Source: Spartobacteria bacterium
GTDB taxonomy: Bacteria > Verrucomicrobiota > Verrucomicrobiia > Chthoniobacterales > UBA10450
Assembly (NCBI GenBank): GCA_003169695.1
Contig: PNAS01000026.1
Coordinates: 1 to 64,000, forward strand
Reading direction: 5' to 3'
Length of the DNA stretch: 64,000 nucleotides
Each line of letters starts with the position of its first letter. Position 1 is the stretch's first letter. A program made the position numbers and the translations under genes. The notes beneath the pieces are model-generated. The model was not told the DNA's origin and did not search any database. It was given only the letters and a program-made list of their open reading frames with translations. Of this stretch, positions 42,431 through 51,327 are shown piece by piece.

Positions 42431-43681
42431 TCATTCCTCTTCGGTCAACGGCGACTTTTGGGTCACAAATTTAGCCAAGCCGAATTCTTGGTGGGTAAGT
42501 CGGGCTGCACGATCGGCGTCCTGCCCATCAATCACAACGGCGATTTTGATTTCGGAGGTTGAAATCAATTGAATGTTTATTCCGCCCTTGCCCAGGCAAT
42601 CGAACAGCCGCGCGGCCACCCCCGAGTGCGACCGCATCCCGATCCCAACCACGCTCAGTTTGGCCACTCCGCTTTTTGTGATCAATCCCGCGGCCTGAAC
42701 TTCCTTTACCACCGGGGTAAGTAACTGTGTCGCCGAGTCCAGGTCGTTTTCATGAATCGTAAAGGAGATGTCGGTCGTCCCATGCTTGGAGACGCTTTGC
42801 ACAATCATGTCGACACTGATGTTGCCGCTCGCGATCACGGAGAAAATCCGCCCGGCGATCCCCGCTTCGTCGCGCACGTCATCGACCGTGACCTTGGCCT
42901 GGTTGCGATCAACACTGATGCCGCGAATGACCACGTCTTCCATGCTCGCGGTTTCCTCTTTCGCGGTCGTCCCCACGTCGCTTTTGAAACTGGAACGAAC
43001 TTCGAATTCGACGCCGAATTTTTTGGCGAACTCGACCGCGCGCGATTGCATCACCTTCGAGCCCGCGCCAGCCATTTCGAGGAGCTCGTCGTAGGCAACT
43101 TCTTCGAGTTTCTGCGCGTCCGTCACGACCCGCGGATCGCAAGTGAAGACACCGTCAACGTCGGTAAAAATCTGGCAGGCGTCGGCGTTCAGCGCGCCGG
43201 CCAGCGCGATCGCAGTCAGATCCGAGCCACCCCGGCCGAGGGTCGTGGTTTCGCCGTCGGGATTTTGGCCCTGAAAACCCGCAACGACGACGATGTAATC
43301 ATCAGCGAGCAGCTCGTGGATTTGTTTTGGGGAGATATTTGCGATCTTGGCCCGGGTGTGGGCGCGGTCTGTGAGGATGCCCGCTTCCGCACCGGTCAAT
43401 GAAACGGCTTTCCCGCCGAGGGCATTAACCGCCATCGCGATCAGCGCGATTGCGGCCTGTTCGCCGGTGGCGAGCAACGCATCGAATTCCCGCTCCTCCG
43501 GCTGCGGCGAAGTCTCACGCGCGAGCTTGATCAGGTTATCGGTGACGCCCGCCATTGCGGAGATAACCGCGACGACTCTGCACCCGCTCTGCTGCGTTTC
43601 GATCAAGCGACGCGCTACATGGCGAATTCGCTCGGGAGTTCCGACGGAAGTGCCGCCGTACTTTTGGACGATCAGGCGCAT
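42431..43681 (-). CDS. lysC: aspartate kinase
   Basis: This 416-residue enzyme phosphorylates aspartate, entering lysine, threonine and methionine synthesis. It begins LIVQKYGGTSVG, the family signature, with TGEQAAIALI and TTLGRGGSDLTAIALAGAL in the catalytic domain. Two C-terminal ACT domains (around RDEAGIAGRIFSVIASG and VGIGMRSHSGVAARLFD) imply feedback inhibition. The length is normal. It points the same way as the upstream threonine synthase, separated by a 67-bp dispersed repeat. Confidence 0.95.
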   Translation of the reverse strand: MRLIVQKYGGTSVGTPERIRHVARRLIETQQSGCRVVAVISAMAGVTDNLIKLARETSPQPEEREFDALLATGEQAAIALIAMAVNALGGKAVSLTGAEAGILTDRAHTRAKIANISPKQIHELLADDYIVVVAGFQGQNPDGETTTLGRGGSDLTAIALAGALNADACQIFTDVDGVFTCDPRVVTDAQKLEEVAYDELLEMAGAGSKVMQSRAVEFAKKFGVEFEVRSSFKSDVGTTAKEETASMEDVVIRGISVDRNQAKVTVDDVRDEAGIAGRIFSVIASGNISVDMIVQSVSKHGTTDISFTIHENDLDSATQLLTPVVKEVQAAGLITKSGVAKLSVVGIGMRSHSGVAARLFDCLGKGGINIQLISTSEIKIAVVIDGQDADRAARLTHQEFGLAKFVTQKSPLTEEE

Positions 43682-43816
43682 GGCAGGGCCGGGCCAGGAT
43701 GAAAGCGAAGGATCACGGAACGGGATGGTTTTCGCTTATGTTCCGTCAGTGTCAACTTGCGAAAGCGTTCGGAATAAACTGCGGGTTGCATGAGAGGCGG
43801 TTTCCAAAAATAAATT

Positions 43817-43883
43817 TGTAGGGCGTTTCTGTGAAACGCCAATCGACCGGGATTAGGAAGGCGTCTGACACAGACGCCCTACA
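43817..43883. repeat. 67-bp dispersed inverted repeat (family A, copy 1)
   Basis: The ends TGTAGGGCGT and ACGCCCTACA are inverse, and an inner GTTTCTGTGAAAC / GTCTGACACAGAC pair makes further palindromes. It is nearly identical to the copy at 55730-55796. It lies between threonine synthase and aspartate kinase. Confidence 0.85.
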
Positions 43884-43909
43884 ATGGCGGAAAGGAATTC
43901 AAGACGCTC

Positions 43910-44974
43910 TTAGAAGCCGATCGCGCGCAGGACCTCCTGTTCGTTTGGCGCCACGGCCGTCAGCTTCGTTGCGCGATCCACCATCACCTCCGGATCTTTC
44001 AATCCGTGACCGGTGACCGTGCAAACGATTCTGCTCCCTTCGCGAATCTGCGTGAACGGATAAACGGGACCGCGCACCGGTTCGCAGCAGTTGAAAAGGC
44101 CGGCAATTGGGGCGGCACTTGCGGGCTCCACAAAAATCCCCTCGTGAGTGGCGAGCCATCGTTGCGCTTCAAGAATTTCGTTGTCGGTCACAATATCGAC
44201 CGCTCCGCGGGAATCCTGCACGGCGCGTTGCGCTGCTTCCCAACTGGCCGGGTTCCCGATCCGAATCGCAGAGGCGATTGTTTCCGGATTTTCCACGACT
44301 CGGCCATGGAACATCGGCGCGGCTCCCGCAGCCTGAAAGCCAAGCATGGCGGGCAAGCTGGTGCAGTTTCCCGCATCGCGATACTCGCGATAACCAGCCC
44401 AGTAAGCGGTGATGTTCCCGGCATTCCCGAGCGGGAGAAGATGGAAATCTGGGGCATCTCCCAGATCGTCCACGATTTCAAAGGCAGCAGTTTTTTGACC
44501 GGAAATCCGATCGGGATTGATCGAGTTCACGATCGCGAAATCGTCGCGCCGTCCAAGCGCGCGAACAACGAGCAGCGCGTCATCAAAGTTGCCGTCGATC
44601 GCGACGACTTTGGCGCCGTAGGCGAAAGCCTGGAGCAATTTCCCGCTCGCGATTTTACCGGCGGGCAAGACGACGGCACATCGAATCCCGGCGCGAGCGG
44701 CATATGCGGCCGCTGACGCTGACGTGTTTCCGGTCGAAGCACAGATCACGGCGACGGTTCCGCATTCGACGGCCTTGGACACAGCCAATGTCATCCCGCG
44801 GTCCTTGAACGAGCACGTGGGATTCAGTCCTTCGTATTTCAGGTAAACTTCGCAACCGCGGCCGACGATGGCGCTGAGACGCGAAGAAAAAATCAACGGC
44901 GTGCCGCCTTCGCCTAACGAGATAATAGGTGTCGATTCCGAGACCGGAAGATACTCCCGATAGCGCGCGATCAC
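43910..44974 (-). CDS. thrC: threonine synthase
   Basis: This PLP enzyme of about 354 residues turns O-phosphohomoserine into threonine. Motifs are EYLPVSESTPIISLGEGGTPL, the PLP lysine in TCSFKDRGM, the phosphate cup in ASTGNTSASAAAYAA, and LLPLGNAGNITAYW. A GTG at 44974 gives the N-terminus typical of the family; a TTG at 45034 would add 20 residues. Aspartate kinase lies downstream on the same strand, linking two steps of threonine synthesis. Confidence 0.93.
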   Translation of the reverse strand: MIARYREYLPVSESTPIISLGEGGTPLIFSSRLSAIVGRGCEVYLKYEGLNPTCSFKDRGMTLAVSKAVECGTVAVICASTGNTSASAAAYAARAGIRCAVVLPAGKIASGKLLQAFAYGAKVVAIDGNFDDALLVVRALGRRDDFAIVNSINPDRISGQKTAAFEIVDDLGDAPDFHLLPLGNAGNITAYWAGYREYRDAGNCTSLPAMLGFQAAGAAPMFHGRVVENPETIASAIRIGNPASWEAAQRAVQDSRGAVDIVTDNEILEAQRWLATHEGIFVEPASAAPIAGLFNCCEPVRGPVYPFTQIREGSRIVCTVTGHGLKDPEVMVDRATKLTAVAPNEQEVLRAIGF

Positions 44975-45093
44975 TCCCCTGCCCCTGTCTGGAGTTCTTA
45001 GAACTTCATTCGATTTGGTCACTCGAAGAAACAAGTGTCGTAAACGAACCGTTTTTCCAATCTCGAAATGGAAGATGCGCTAACGAGAAGGCA

Positions 45094-45187
45094 GGTGGAT
45101 CGCGCGCTCCGTCGCGCGATGTCGATATCTTGCCCCGAAAGCTTTCGGGGTCACTTTGTCATCGCGCGACGGAGCGCCCGATCCACC
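45094..45187. repeat. dispersed inverted repeat (family B, copy 1)
   Basis: The ends GGTGGATCG and CGATCCACC are inverse, with inner CGCGCGATG / CATCGCGCG pairing. This copy also has a GCCCCGAAAGC/GCTTTCGGGG hairpin in its centre. Copies 2 and 3 are at 50297 and 52446. It lies between divergent thrC and the 2-oxoacid dehydrogenase gene. Confidence 0.8.
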
Positions 45188-45300
45188 GGACACTGTCGTC
45201 GCGCCTTTGCCGTAGAGAAGAGGTTGATGGTTCAACGAGGAGAGTTGAGTGTTGGCCCGTTTCCAGCAACCATCCACGATCGACCATCAACGCTTCCCAA

Positions 45301-48300
45301 ATGCCCGAGCTGAGTAAAAAAGACAAACTCCGACTGCTGACAACGATTCTCGAGAGCCGGCACGGAGATCTGCGCGAGCAGAATCTGAACCGGCAGGGCA
45401 AGGGGCATTTTCACGTTTCCGGCATGGGGCATGAGGCGCTCGCCGCGATTTCATTTTTGATGGAGCCGGACGATTACATTTGTCCGTACTACCGGGATCG
45501 GGCGCTGGTGCTCGGTCGCGGCGTCGCTTCGAGCGAGCTCGCGCTGGATTATATGGCCAAGCGCAAAGGCCAGAGTGGCGGGCGCCAGATGCCGTCGCAT
45601 TATAGTTACGCCGATCGCCACATCTGGAGCGTGCCGACACCCACCGGCGCCCAACTCCTGCCGGCCTGCGGCATTGCCTGGGGCATCAAGCTCGATGGAA
45701 AACCAAATTTCGTCGTGACGACGGTCGGCGATGCGGCGACGCGCCAGGGTGATTTCTTCGAGGCGGTCTGCTTTGCGAAAGAGAAGCAGCTGCCGGTGAT
45801 GTTCGTGGTGGAGGACAACGCATACGGCATCAGCAGTCCGACGCGGAAGATCAATCCGCTCGCGCTTGGCGTTCTTCAGCCTAACGACTGGGTCGAAGTC
45901 GATGGGACAAACGTCCAGACTGTGTATGACGTCGCGAGCAAAGAGATCGAAAGGCTGCGCGCCGGAAAAGGGCCCTCGTTCTTGTGGGTAAAGATGGAAC
46001 GGCTTTCCAGCCACACGAGCACCGACGACCAGAAACTTTATCGCAGCGCCGACGAGCTTCAGAACCTCGAGGAAGGCGATCCGCTCAAGCGATGGAAAGA
46101 TCAGTTGATCGCTGAAAGCGTGATGACGGCGGAGGACTACGACAAGCTCGACAACGAAATCAAAGAGCGTGTCCGGCAGGAATTCACCGATGCAGATCGC
46201 GAGAAAGATCCTTCGGCGGACGAGCTGGAACTTCAGGTTATGGCAGAGGCGCCGGAGTTGACTGACGACGTGCTCCCTGCGGGCAAATACCGCATTGGCG
46301 ACACGATTAACAAAGCCTTGCGGGCAGGCCTCGAGAAAGACTCGCGCCGGATCATTTTCGGCGAAGACATCGAAGATCCGAAGGGCGGCGTCTTCCGCTT
46401 GACGCAAAAGCTTTCCACCGATTTCCCGAAGCAGGTTTTCAATTCTCCGCTCGCGGAATCGACGATTCTGGGCGTCGCCTGCGGTCTCGCCTCGTACGGG
46501 AAGCGACCGGTTTTTGAGCTGCAGTTTATCGATTTCATCAACCCGGGCTGGAACCAACTCGTCACCAATCTCTCGACGTTGCGCTGGCGTTCATTTGGCA
46601 CGTGGAAATGTCCGGCTGTGATCTACGCTCCGTATGGCGCGTACCTTCCCGGCGGCAGCCTGTGGCACAGCCAGGCCAACGAGGGGGCGCTCGCGCATTA
46701 TCCCGGAATCAACATCGTCATCCCGAGCACGCCCGAGGATGCGGCCGGACTTCTCTGGACGGCAATGCATTGTGAGGACCCGACGGTGGTGCTGATTCCA
46801 AAACATCTGCTCTGGGCCGAACATGAATCCACGGAACCGATCCGTGCCGTCCCGTTGGGCAAAGCGCGCAAACGCCGCCGCGGCTCGGATGTGACATTGG
46901 TCGCGTGGGGAAATACGATCGAAAAATCACTCGAAGCGCTCGAGAAGATTGGGGGCGAAGCAAGCGTCGAGTTGATCGATCTTCGCTCGATCGTGCCGTG
47001 GGATCGGGCCGCGATTGAGGAATCTGTCCGCCGCACTGGGCGACTGATCGTGGTGCAAGAGGACACGGAGAACTGCAGCGTCGGCCAGATGATCATCACG
47101 CATATCACGGGTCAGCCGGACATTTGGAACGAGATGGTTAGCCCGCCGATTTTGGTGAGCAAAGGTAACGTAATGATTGGTTACAACCCGATCTATGAAT
47201 ATGCTGCGTTGCCGAATGTGGAGCGAATCGTCGCGGCGGTCCGCCGCTCGATGTCGACCCGGGGCGAACGCGTGGCCGTCGCGCCCATGCAGCAACGCGT
47301 GGAGGCCGTCGCAGCCAAACCGGAAGTGGCGCAAACAAACGTGAAATCGACCAAAAAACAAAGTTCACAGAGGATTACGATCCCGATCATGGGCGAAGGA
47401 ATTCGCAACGCCAAAGTCGTTTCGCTCTTGAAGAAGCCTGGCGACACGGTCGCGCTCGACGATCCGCTTTGCGAAGTCGAAACCGACAAGGCGGTCTATC
47501 CGATCGAGTCTTCCTTTGCTGGCACGATGGGCGGATGGAAAACGGAAGTCGGCGCGACGGTCGAGATCGGACAGGAGATCGGAACCATTCTGGCCGAGGG
47601 AGATTCGTTCGCGGATCAATTCGAGACGGCGGCTGAGGTTTCTCCGCACAACCCAAACGGTGAGGTGGCAACGGTTTCAAGCGCGGGATCAATACGCGAG
47701 ACTGCCCCAGCCACGGCGCGTGAAAGGACCGCGATCGAGCCGGCTCTCTCGCCCACGATCATTCGCCGGCTCGGCCGCGTTGTGCCCGCGAACCTCCAGA
47801 TCGATGCGCGCTGGGACGCGATTCGCAAGGCGCGCGAAATCGCGAAGAAAAAGGATGGCAAGAATGCCGCGTCGCCCTCGGTCATGATCGCTTGGGCAGT
47901 CGTTAGGGCGATGGAGAAACACGCGCCCTTCCGCCGCGTTATTCTGGACGACGATTGCATCATCGAGAACGAAGAGTTCGATCTCGGCGTCGCAGTGTCA
48001 CTCGACGACGACCGATTGGCGACAGCTGTCGTGACGCATGCGAACAAGCGAGACTGGCCGGATTTTGTGCAGCGTTACAATCAGACGGTCGAGGAAACTC
48101 GCGGCGGCCGAGTGGATGCGGTGAATGCGCCGATCGTGATCAGCAGCCTCGGCGCGTTCGGTGTGCGGGCAGCGGCGCCGATTGTTGTGCCACCATCGGT
48201 CGGAACTCTGTTTGTGGGATCAGCACACTACGAAACTTTCGGTGACGGAAAGAAGAGTCAGGCGGCCGAAGTCATCACCCTGTCGCTGACTTTCGATCAT

Positions 48301-48402
48301 CGCGTAGTGAACGGCGCGGGCGCCGCGAGCTTCGTCCACGACATTAAAGAATTAATCGAAAGCTTTGCGATCCCGGCTGGGGCGACCGCGCGAACGAAAT
48401 AA
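45301..48402 (+). CDS. 2-oxoacid dehydrogenase E1alpha-E1beta-E2 triple fusion
   Basis: This 1033-residue polypeptide joins three subunits of a pyruvate or branched-chain-type dehydrogenase complex. Residues 1-320 are E1alpha, with the thiamine diphosphate motif region TVGDAATRQGDFFEAV to VVEDNAYG. Residues of about 322-660 are E1beta (AGKYRIGDTINKALRAGL, FGEDIEDPKGG, YGAYLPGGSLWHSQ). Residues 692-765 are a lipoyl domain with K730 in ETDKAVYP. Residues of about 800-1033 are the E2 acyltransferase domain ending in a DHRVVNG motif: H1000 is kept, but the usual Asp of HRxxDG is Asn (N1004). A peripheral E3-binding domain is not evident in the 765-800 linker. ATG 45301 is chosen; the longer frame upstream includes repeat B. 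No E3 gene is near. Confidence 0.9.
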   Translation: MPELSKKDKLRLLTTILESRHGDLREQNLNRQGKGHFHVSGMGHEALAAISFLMEPDDYICPYYRDRALVLGRGVASSELALDYMAKRKGQSGGRQMPSHYSYADRHIWSVPTPTGAQLLPACGIAWGIKLDGKPNFVVTTVGDAATRQGDFFEAVCFAKEKQLPVMFVVEDNAYGISSPTRKINPLALGVLQPNDWVEVDGTNVQTVYDVASKEIERLRAGKGPSFLWVKMERLSSHTSTDDQKLYRSADELQNLEEGDPLKRWKDQLIAESVMTAEDYDKLDNEIKERVRQEFTDADREKDPSADELELQVMAEAPELTDDVLPAGKYRIGDTINKALRAGLEKDSRRIIFGEDIEDPKGGVFRLTQKLSTDFPKQVFNSPLAESTILGVACGLASYGKRPVFELQFIDFINPGWNQLVTNLSTLRWRSFGTWKCPAVIYAPYGAYLPGGSLWHSQANEGALAHYPGINIVIPSTPEDAAGLLWTAMHCEDPTVVLIPKHLLWAEHESTEPIRAVPLGKARKRRRGSDVTLVAWGNTIEKSLEALEKIGGEASVELIDLRSIVPWDRAAIEESVRRTGRLIVVQEDTENCSVGQMIITHITGQPDIWNEMVSPPILVSKGNVMIGYNPIYEYAALPNVERIVAAVRRSMSTRGERVAVAPMQQRVEAVAAKPEVAQTNVKSTKKQSSQRITIPIMGEGIRNAKVVSLLKKPGDTVALDDPLCEVETDKAVYPIESSFAGTMGGWKTEVGATVEIGQEIGTILAEGDSFADQFETAAEVSPHNPNGEVATVSSAGSIRETAPATARERTAIEPALSPTIIRRLGRVVPANLQIDARWDAIRKAREIAKKKDGKNAASPSVMIAWAVVRAMEKHAPFRRVILDDDCIIENEEFDLGVAVSLDDDRLATAVVTHANKRDWPDFVQRYNQTVEETRGGRVDAVNAPIVISSLGAFGVRAAAPIVVPPSVGTLFVGSAHYETFGDGKKSQAAEVITLSLTFDHRVVNGAGAASFVHDIKELIESFAIPAGATARTK

Positions 48403-48430
48403 TCGCTCGTTGAAATCCAGATTTCGAAAA

Positions 48431-50251
48431 CTACCGTTTCGTGTGCTGAATGTACGCGGTCACCTGCTCCTCAAGAATCTCGAGAGGCAGTGCACCATTC
48501 TTGAGCACGACGTCGTGGAATTCGCGCTGGTCGAACTTCGGCCCCAGTTCCGTTTGCGCTCGCGTTCGTAATTCCTGCAGCTTCAGCATTCCGACCTTGT
48601 AAGCGCACGCTTGCCCGGGATTCACGATATAGCGCTCGATCTCCGCTGTTACTTCCTTCTCGCCCATGCCGGTCTTGCCGCGCATGTAGGTAATCGCCTG
48701 TTCGCGGGGCCACCGTTTCGCATGGATCCCGGTGTCCACGACGAGTCGCACCGCGCGAAAAAGCTCAGCCTGCAAACGTCCGAGATCGCCGAACGGATCG
48801 CCCTCGTACCAACCCGCCTCTTTCGCCAGCCATTCAGTGTAGAGCGCCCAGCCCTCTTGATACGCGGTAAAAGGAATCAGCTTTCGGAATTGCGGCAGGC
48901 CCTTTAACTCCTGCGCAGTGGAAATCTGCCAGTGATGCCCCGGAACTCCCTCGTGGTAGGCCAGCGTTGGCATCGACCACTTCGCGACTTCGTTCATGTC
49001 GCGGAGGTTTGCGTAAAAGACACCGGGCCGGGTCCCGTCCAGCGCCGCCCCCTGGTAATACGCTCCAGGCGCCGTCGCCTCTTTGAATTCCGGCACGCGC
49101 CGCACTTCGATCTTTGCCTTGGGCACGGTCAGGAATAACTGCTTCGAGCGCTCGGTCGCTTGCGTAATCAGGCGCGTGTATTCCGCGAGCGCTTCCGTCC
49201 GGCCCTTGTCATCATTTGAGAAAAGGAAACGCGGATCCTTTCCCAGCGCGTCCATTGCTTCGCCAATCGGCCGGCCGGCGAACTTATTCGCGTCGAGAAT
49301 CGCGCGCATTTCCGTCTCGATTCTCGTGACCTCGCGCAACCCCAGGTCATGCACCTCCTCCGGCTTGAGTGTCGTCGTTGTGCTTTTGCGCAGGGCATAC
49401 GCGTAAAAGGCGTCGCCGTCCGGCAGCTTCCAGACGCCATCGTCAGTCGTCGTCTTGGGCAAGAGACTGTTGAAATAATCGATCAATTTCTGGTAGGCGG
49501 GATAGACTTGGTTCGTCACCGCCGCCTCCACTCGCGTCTGAAAATCGGCGCGTTGGGCGTCGGTTAATTCCTTGATCGTCGCCACACGAGTCTTGAACGA
49601 GCTCGCGAGAATATTTTCCGCGGCCGGTTGCGCTACAAAGTCATTCATCTCCTTCAACACTTTCTCGACAACAAAGCGCGGTGGCACGATCTGCTTTTGT
49701 TGGCGCACGCGCAGGCTTTCGAGCAATTGATCGAACTTCGTGGAAACGGCGTTGAGCCGCTGCAGGTAATATTCGCAATCGCGCGGGGCCAGGAGCCGAT
49801 GCGTGTTAGCCATGAACGAGGGGAATTCGTTTTGCACTCCGAAAAGCTGGTTCACCGGATAGTTGTGCCATTGATATTTCTCACCCTCGATTTCGCGGTC
49901 GAGGAACCAATCCAGGATGTGAGTGGAAAGCCGCTGCGACGGCGTCTGCCGATCGAGCGAGTAGGCGCGCAAGTCGGCCAGGTTTTGTTTCCAGCGGTCG
50001 AATTCGTGTTGCTGATGCGCGGGCGACTCGTCGCCGAGTTTCCCGTTGTGGCTGGTTATCCCAAACTGTTCGACCAGTCCGAGCGATGAGAGCAGCTCCG
50101 GCTCCTCGAAGAGCACCTGCGCGAAAACTTTCTCGTAGAAAAGATTGAGGCTCCAGGGACGGAACCAGATGAGATTGACGAGGAATATTGCCGCCGCGAT
50201 GAGCAGCACGGCTACGATCCGGAGAAGCCACTTCAACGCTTTTCTGAACAT
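48431..50251 (-). CDS. DUF885 family membrane-anchored metallopeptidase-like protein
   Basis: The protein is about 606 residues from the ATG at 50251. An N-terminal helix (LLRIVAVLLIAAAIFLVNLIW) anchors or exports it. The C-terminal half has YHEGVPGHHWQIS, a zinc-type HExxxH-like motif, then AYQEGWALYTEWLAKEAG, in the pattern of DUF885 proteins thought to be peptidases. The ATG 82 codons into the longer frame is chosen because the preceding part is arginine-rich shadow including repeat B. It converges with the triple fusion gene and is divergent from 50519. Confidence 0.88.
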   Translation of the reverse strand: MFRKALKWLLRIVAVLLIAAAIFLVNLIWFRPWSLNLFYEKVFAQVLFEEPELLSSLGLVEQFGITSHNGKLGDESPAHQQHEFDRWKQNLADLRAYSLDRQTPSQRLSTHILDWFLDREIEGEKYQWHNYPVNQLFGVQNEFPSFMANTHRLLAPRDCEYYLQRLNAVSTKFDQLLESLRVRQQKQIVPPRFVVEKVLKEMNDFVAQPAAENILASSFKTRVATIKELTDAQRADFQTRVEAAVTNQVYPAYQKLIDYFNSLLPKTTTDDGVWKLPDGDAFYAYALRKSTTTTLKPEEVHDLGLREVTRIETEMRAILDANKFAGRPIGEAMDALGKDPRFLFSNDDKGRTEALAEYTRLITQATERSKQLFLTVPKAKIEVRRVPEFKEATAPGAYYQGAALDGTRPGVFYANLRDMNEVAKWSMPTLAYHEGVPGHHWQISTAQELKGLPQFRKLIPFTAYQEGWALYTEWLAKEAGWYEGDPFGDLGRLQAELFRAVRLVVDTGIHAKRWPREQAITYMRGKTGMGEKEVTAEIERYIVNPGQACAYKVGMLKLQELRTRAQTELGPKFDQREFHDVVLKNGALPLEILEEQVTAYIQHTKR

Positions 50252-50296
50252 GCGGAAGTCTTGCCTGGTCGCCCCCCTGGTGGTCAATCCAAACTT

Positions 50297-50385
50297 GGTG
50301 GATCGTGCGCGCCACCGCGCGATGTTTCTATTTGCCGGCTCCGCCGGCATTCTTTGACATCGAGCGCGGAGCTGCTCGATCCACC
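50297..50385. repeat. dispersed inverted repeat (family B, copy 2)
   Basis: This copy has the same ends as copy 1 (GGTGGATCG, CGATCCACC) with inner CGCGCGATGT / ACATCGAGCGCG and a GCCGGCTCCGCCGGC hairpin in the centre. It lies between the divergent DUF885 gene and the COG4705 gene. Confidence 0.8.
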
Positions 50386-50518
50386 AGCTCGATAAAGTCC
50401 TAGCGCGCAGCTTACCTGCAGGATGGCCACGTGTGGCGCTGGCTTCCTTTGACCTCTGCCGTCGTTTCGCCTCCTTTGATGCGCCTCCTCGACGCATCGG
50501 CTACGATAAGAGAAGACG

Positions 50519-51307
50519 ATGAACAATAATGTGCGCTCCGCTCAGTCGACTATCCTGAACAAAGTTCCCCAGGTCACCTTCGCGTTTTGGGTCATAAAAA
50601 TTTGTGCGACGACTCTGGGCGAAACGGGCGGAGACGCTCTGTCGATGACGCTAAATCTTGGATATGCTATCAGCACCGCGATCTTTTTTGGCCTTTTCGT
50701 CGTGACCGTGGCGGGTCAGGTCAGCGCACGATCGTATCACCCGTTCTTATATTGGGCCGTTATAATTGCCACCACCACCGTTGGCACCACGATGTCGGAT
50801 TACCTGACGCGCACGGCCGGGCTCGGTTACTTAAGAACCTCTTTGCTGCTGTTCGCCATCGTGATTGGTGTTCTCGCCGCCTGGTATTTCACTCTGGGTT
50901 CCGTTTCCGTGAACCGAATCACAGACCGCAAAGCCGAAACGTTCTATTGGACTGCAATCCTTTTTTCCAACACGCTTGGCACCGCTCTGGGCGATTGTCT
51001 AGCTGACACGTCGGGTCTCGGCTACGTAGGCGGCGCGGCGGTGTTTGCGGGGGCCCTGGCCCTGATCGCGGCCGCCTATCTTTTCACGCAAATCTCCCAC
51101 ACCGCACTCTTCTGGATGGCGTTTATCCTCACTCGGCCACTTGGCGCGACCGTTGGCGATCTCCTCACCAAACCTCATGCCGATGGCGGCCTTAATCTGG
51201 GCAGAATCACTTCTTCGCTGATCATTGCCGCCTTGGTCATCGGTGCCATTCTGTTTACATCCCAGAAAGCTGGGAGCCATCCCGGCGGCCGTGAGAAAAT
51301 CTCATGA
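50519..51307 (+). CDS. COG4705-like multi-pass membrane protein
   Basis: This 262-residue protein has about eight hydrophobic helices in two similar halves. The repeated motif TTLGETGGDALS, TTVGTTMSDYLTRT, NTLGTALGDCLAD and RPLGATVGDLLT (T/R-x-x-G-x-x-x-x-D) occurs four times, which matches the COG4705 predicted membrane family. The conserved acidic residues in membrane helices suggest metal or ion handling, but this is not established. The start ATG at 50519 lacks a clear ribosome site. It converges with the propeller gene. Confidence 0.8.
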   Translation: MNNNVRSAQSTILNKVPQVTFAFWVIKICATTLGETGGDALSMTLNLGYAISTAIFFGLFVVTVAGQVSARSYHPFLYWAVIIATTTVGTTMSDYLTRTAGLGYLRTSLLLFAIVIGVLAAWYFTLGSVSVNRITDRKAETFYWTAILFSNTLGTALGDCLADTSGLGYVGGAAVFAGALALIAAAYLFTQISHTALFWMAFILTRPLGATVGDLLTKPHADGGLNLGRITSSLIIAALVIGAILFTSQKAGSHPGGREKIS

Positions 51308-51327
51308 CGCGATAGAACGCGTCCCGC

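Noticed and set aside
42209-42562. 117-codon plus-strand frame between the DUF2188-like gene and lysC
   Set aside because: It runs into antisense lysC sequence, lacks a ribosome site and has no motif; the gap 42141-42430 appears non-coding.
45451-46557. 368-codon frame antisense to the E1-E2 fusion
   Set aside because: It is a shadow in high-GC coding sequence with no motif.
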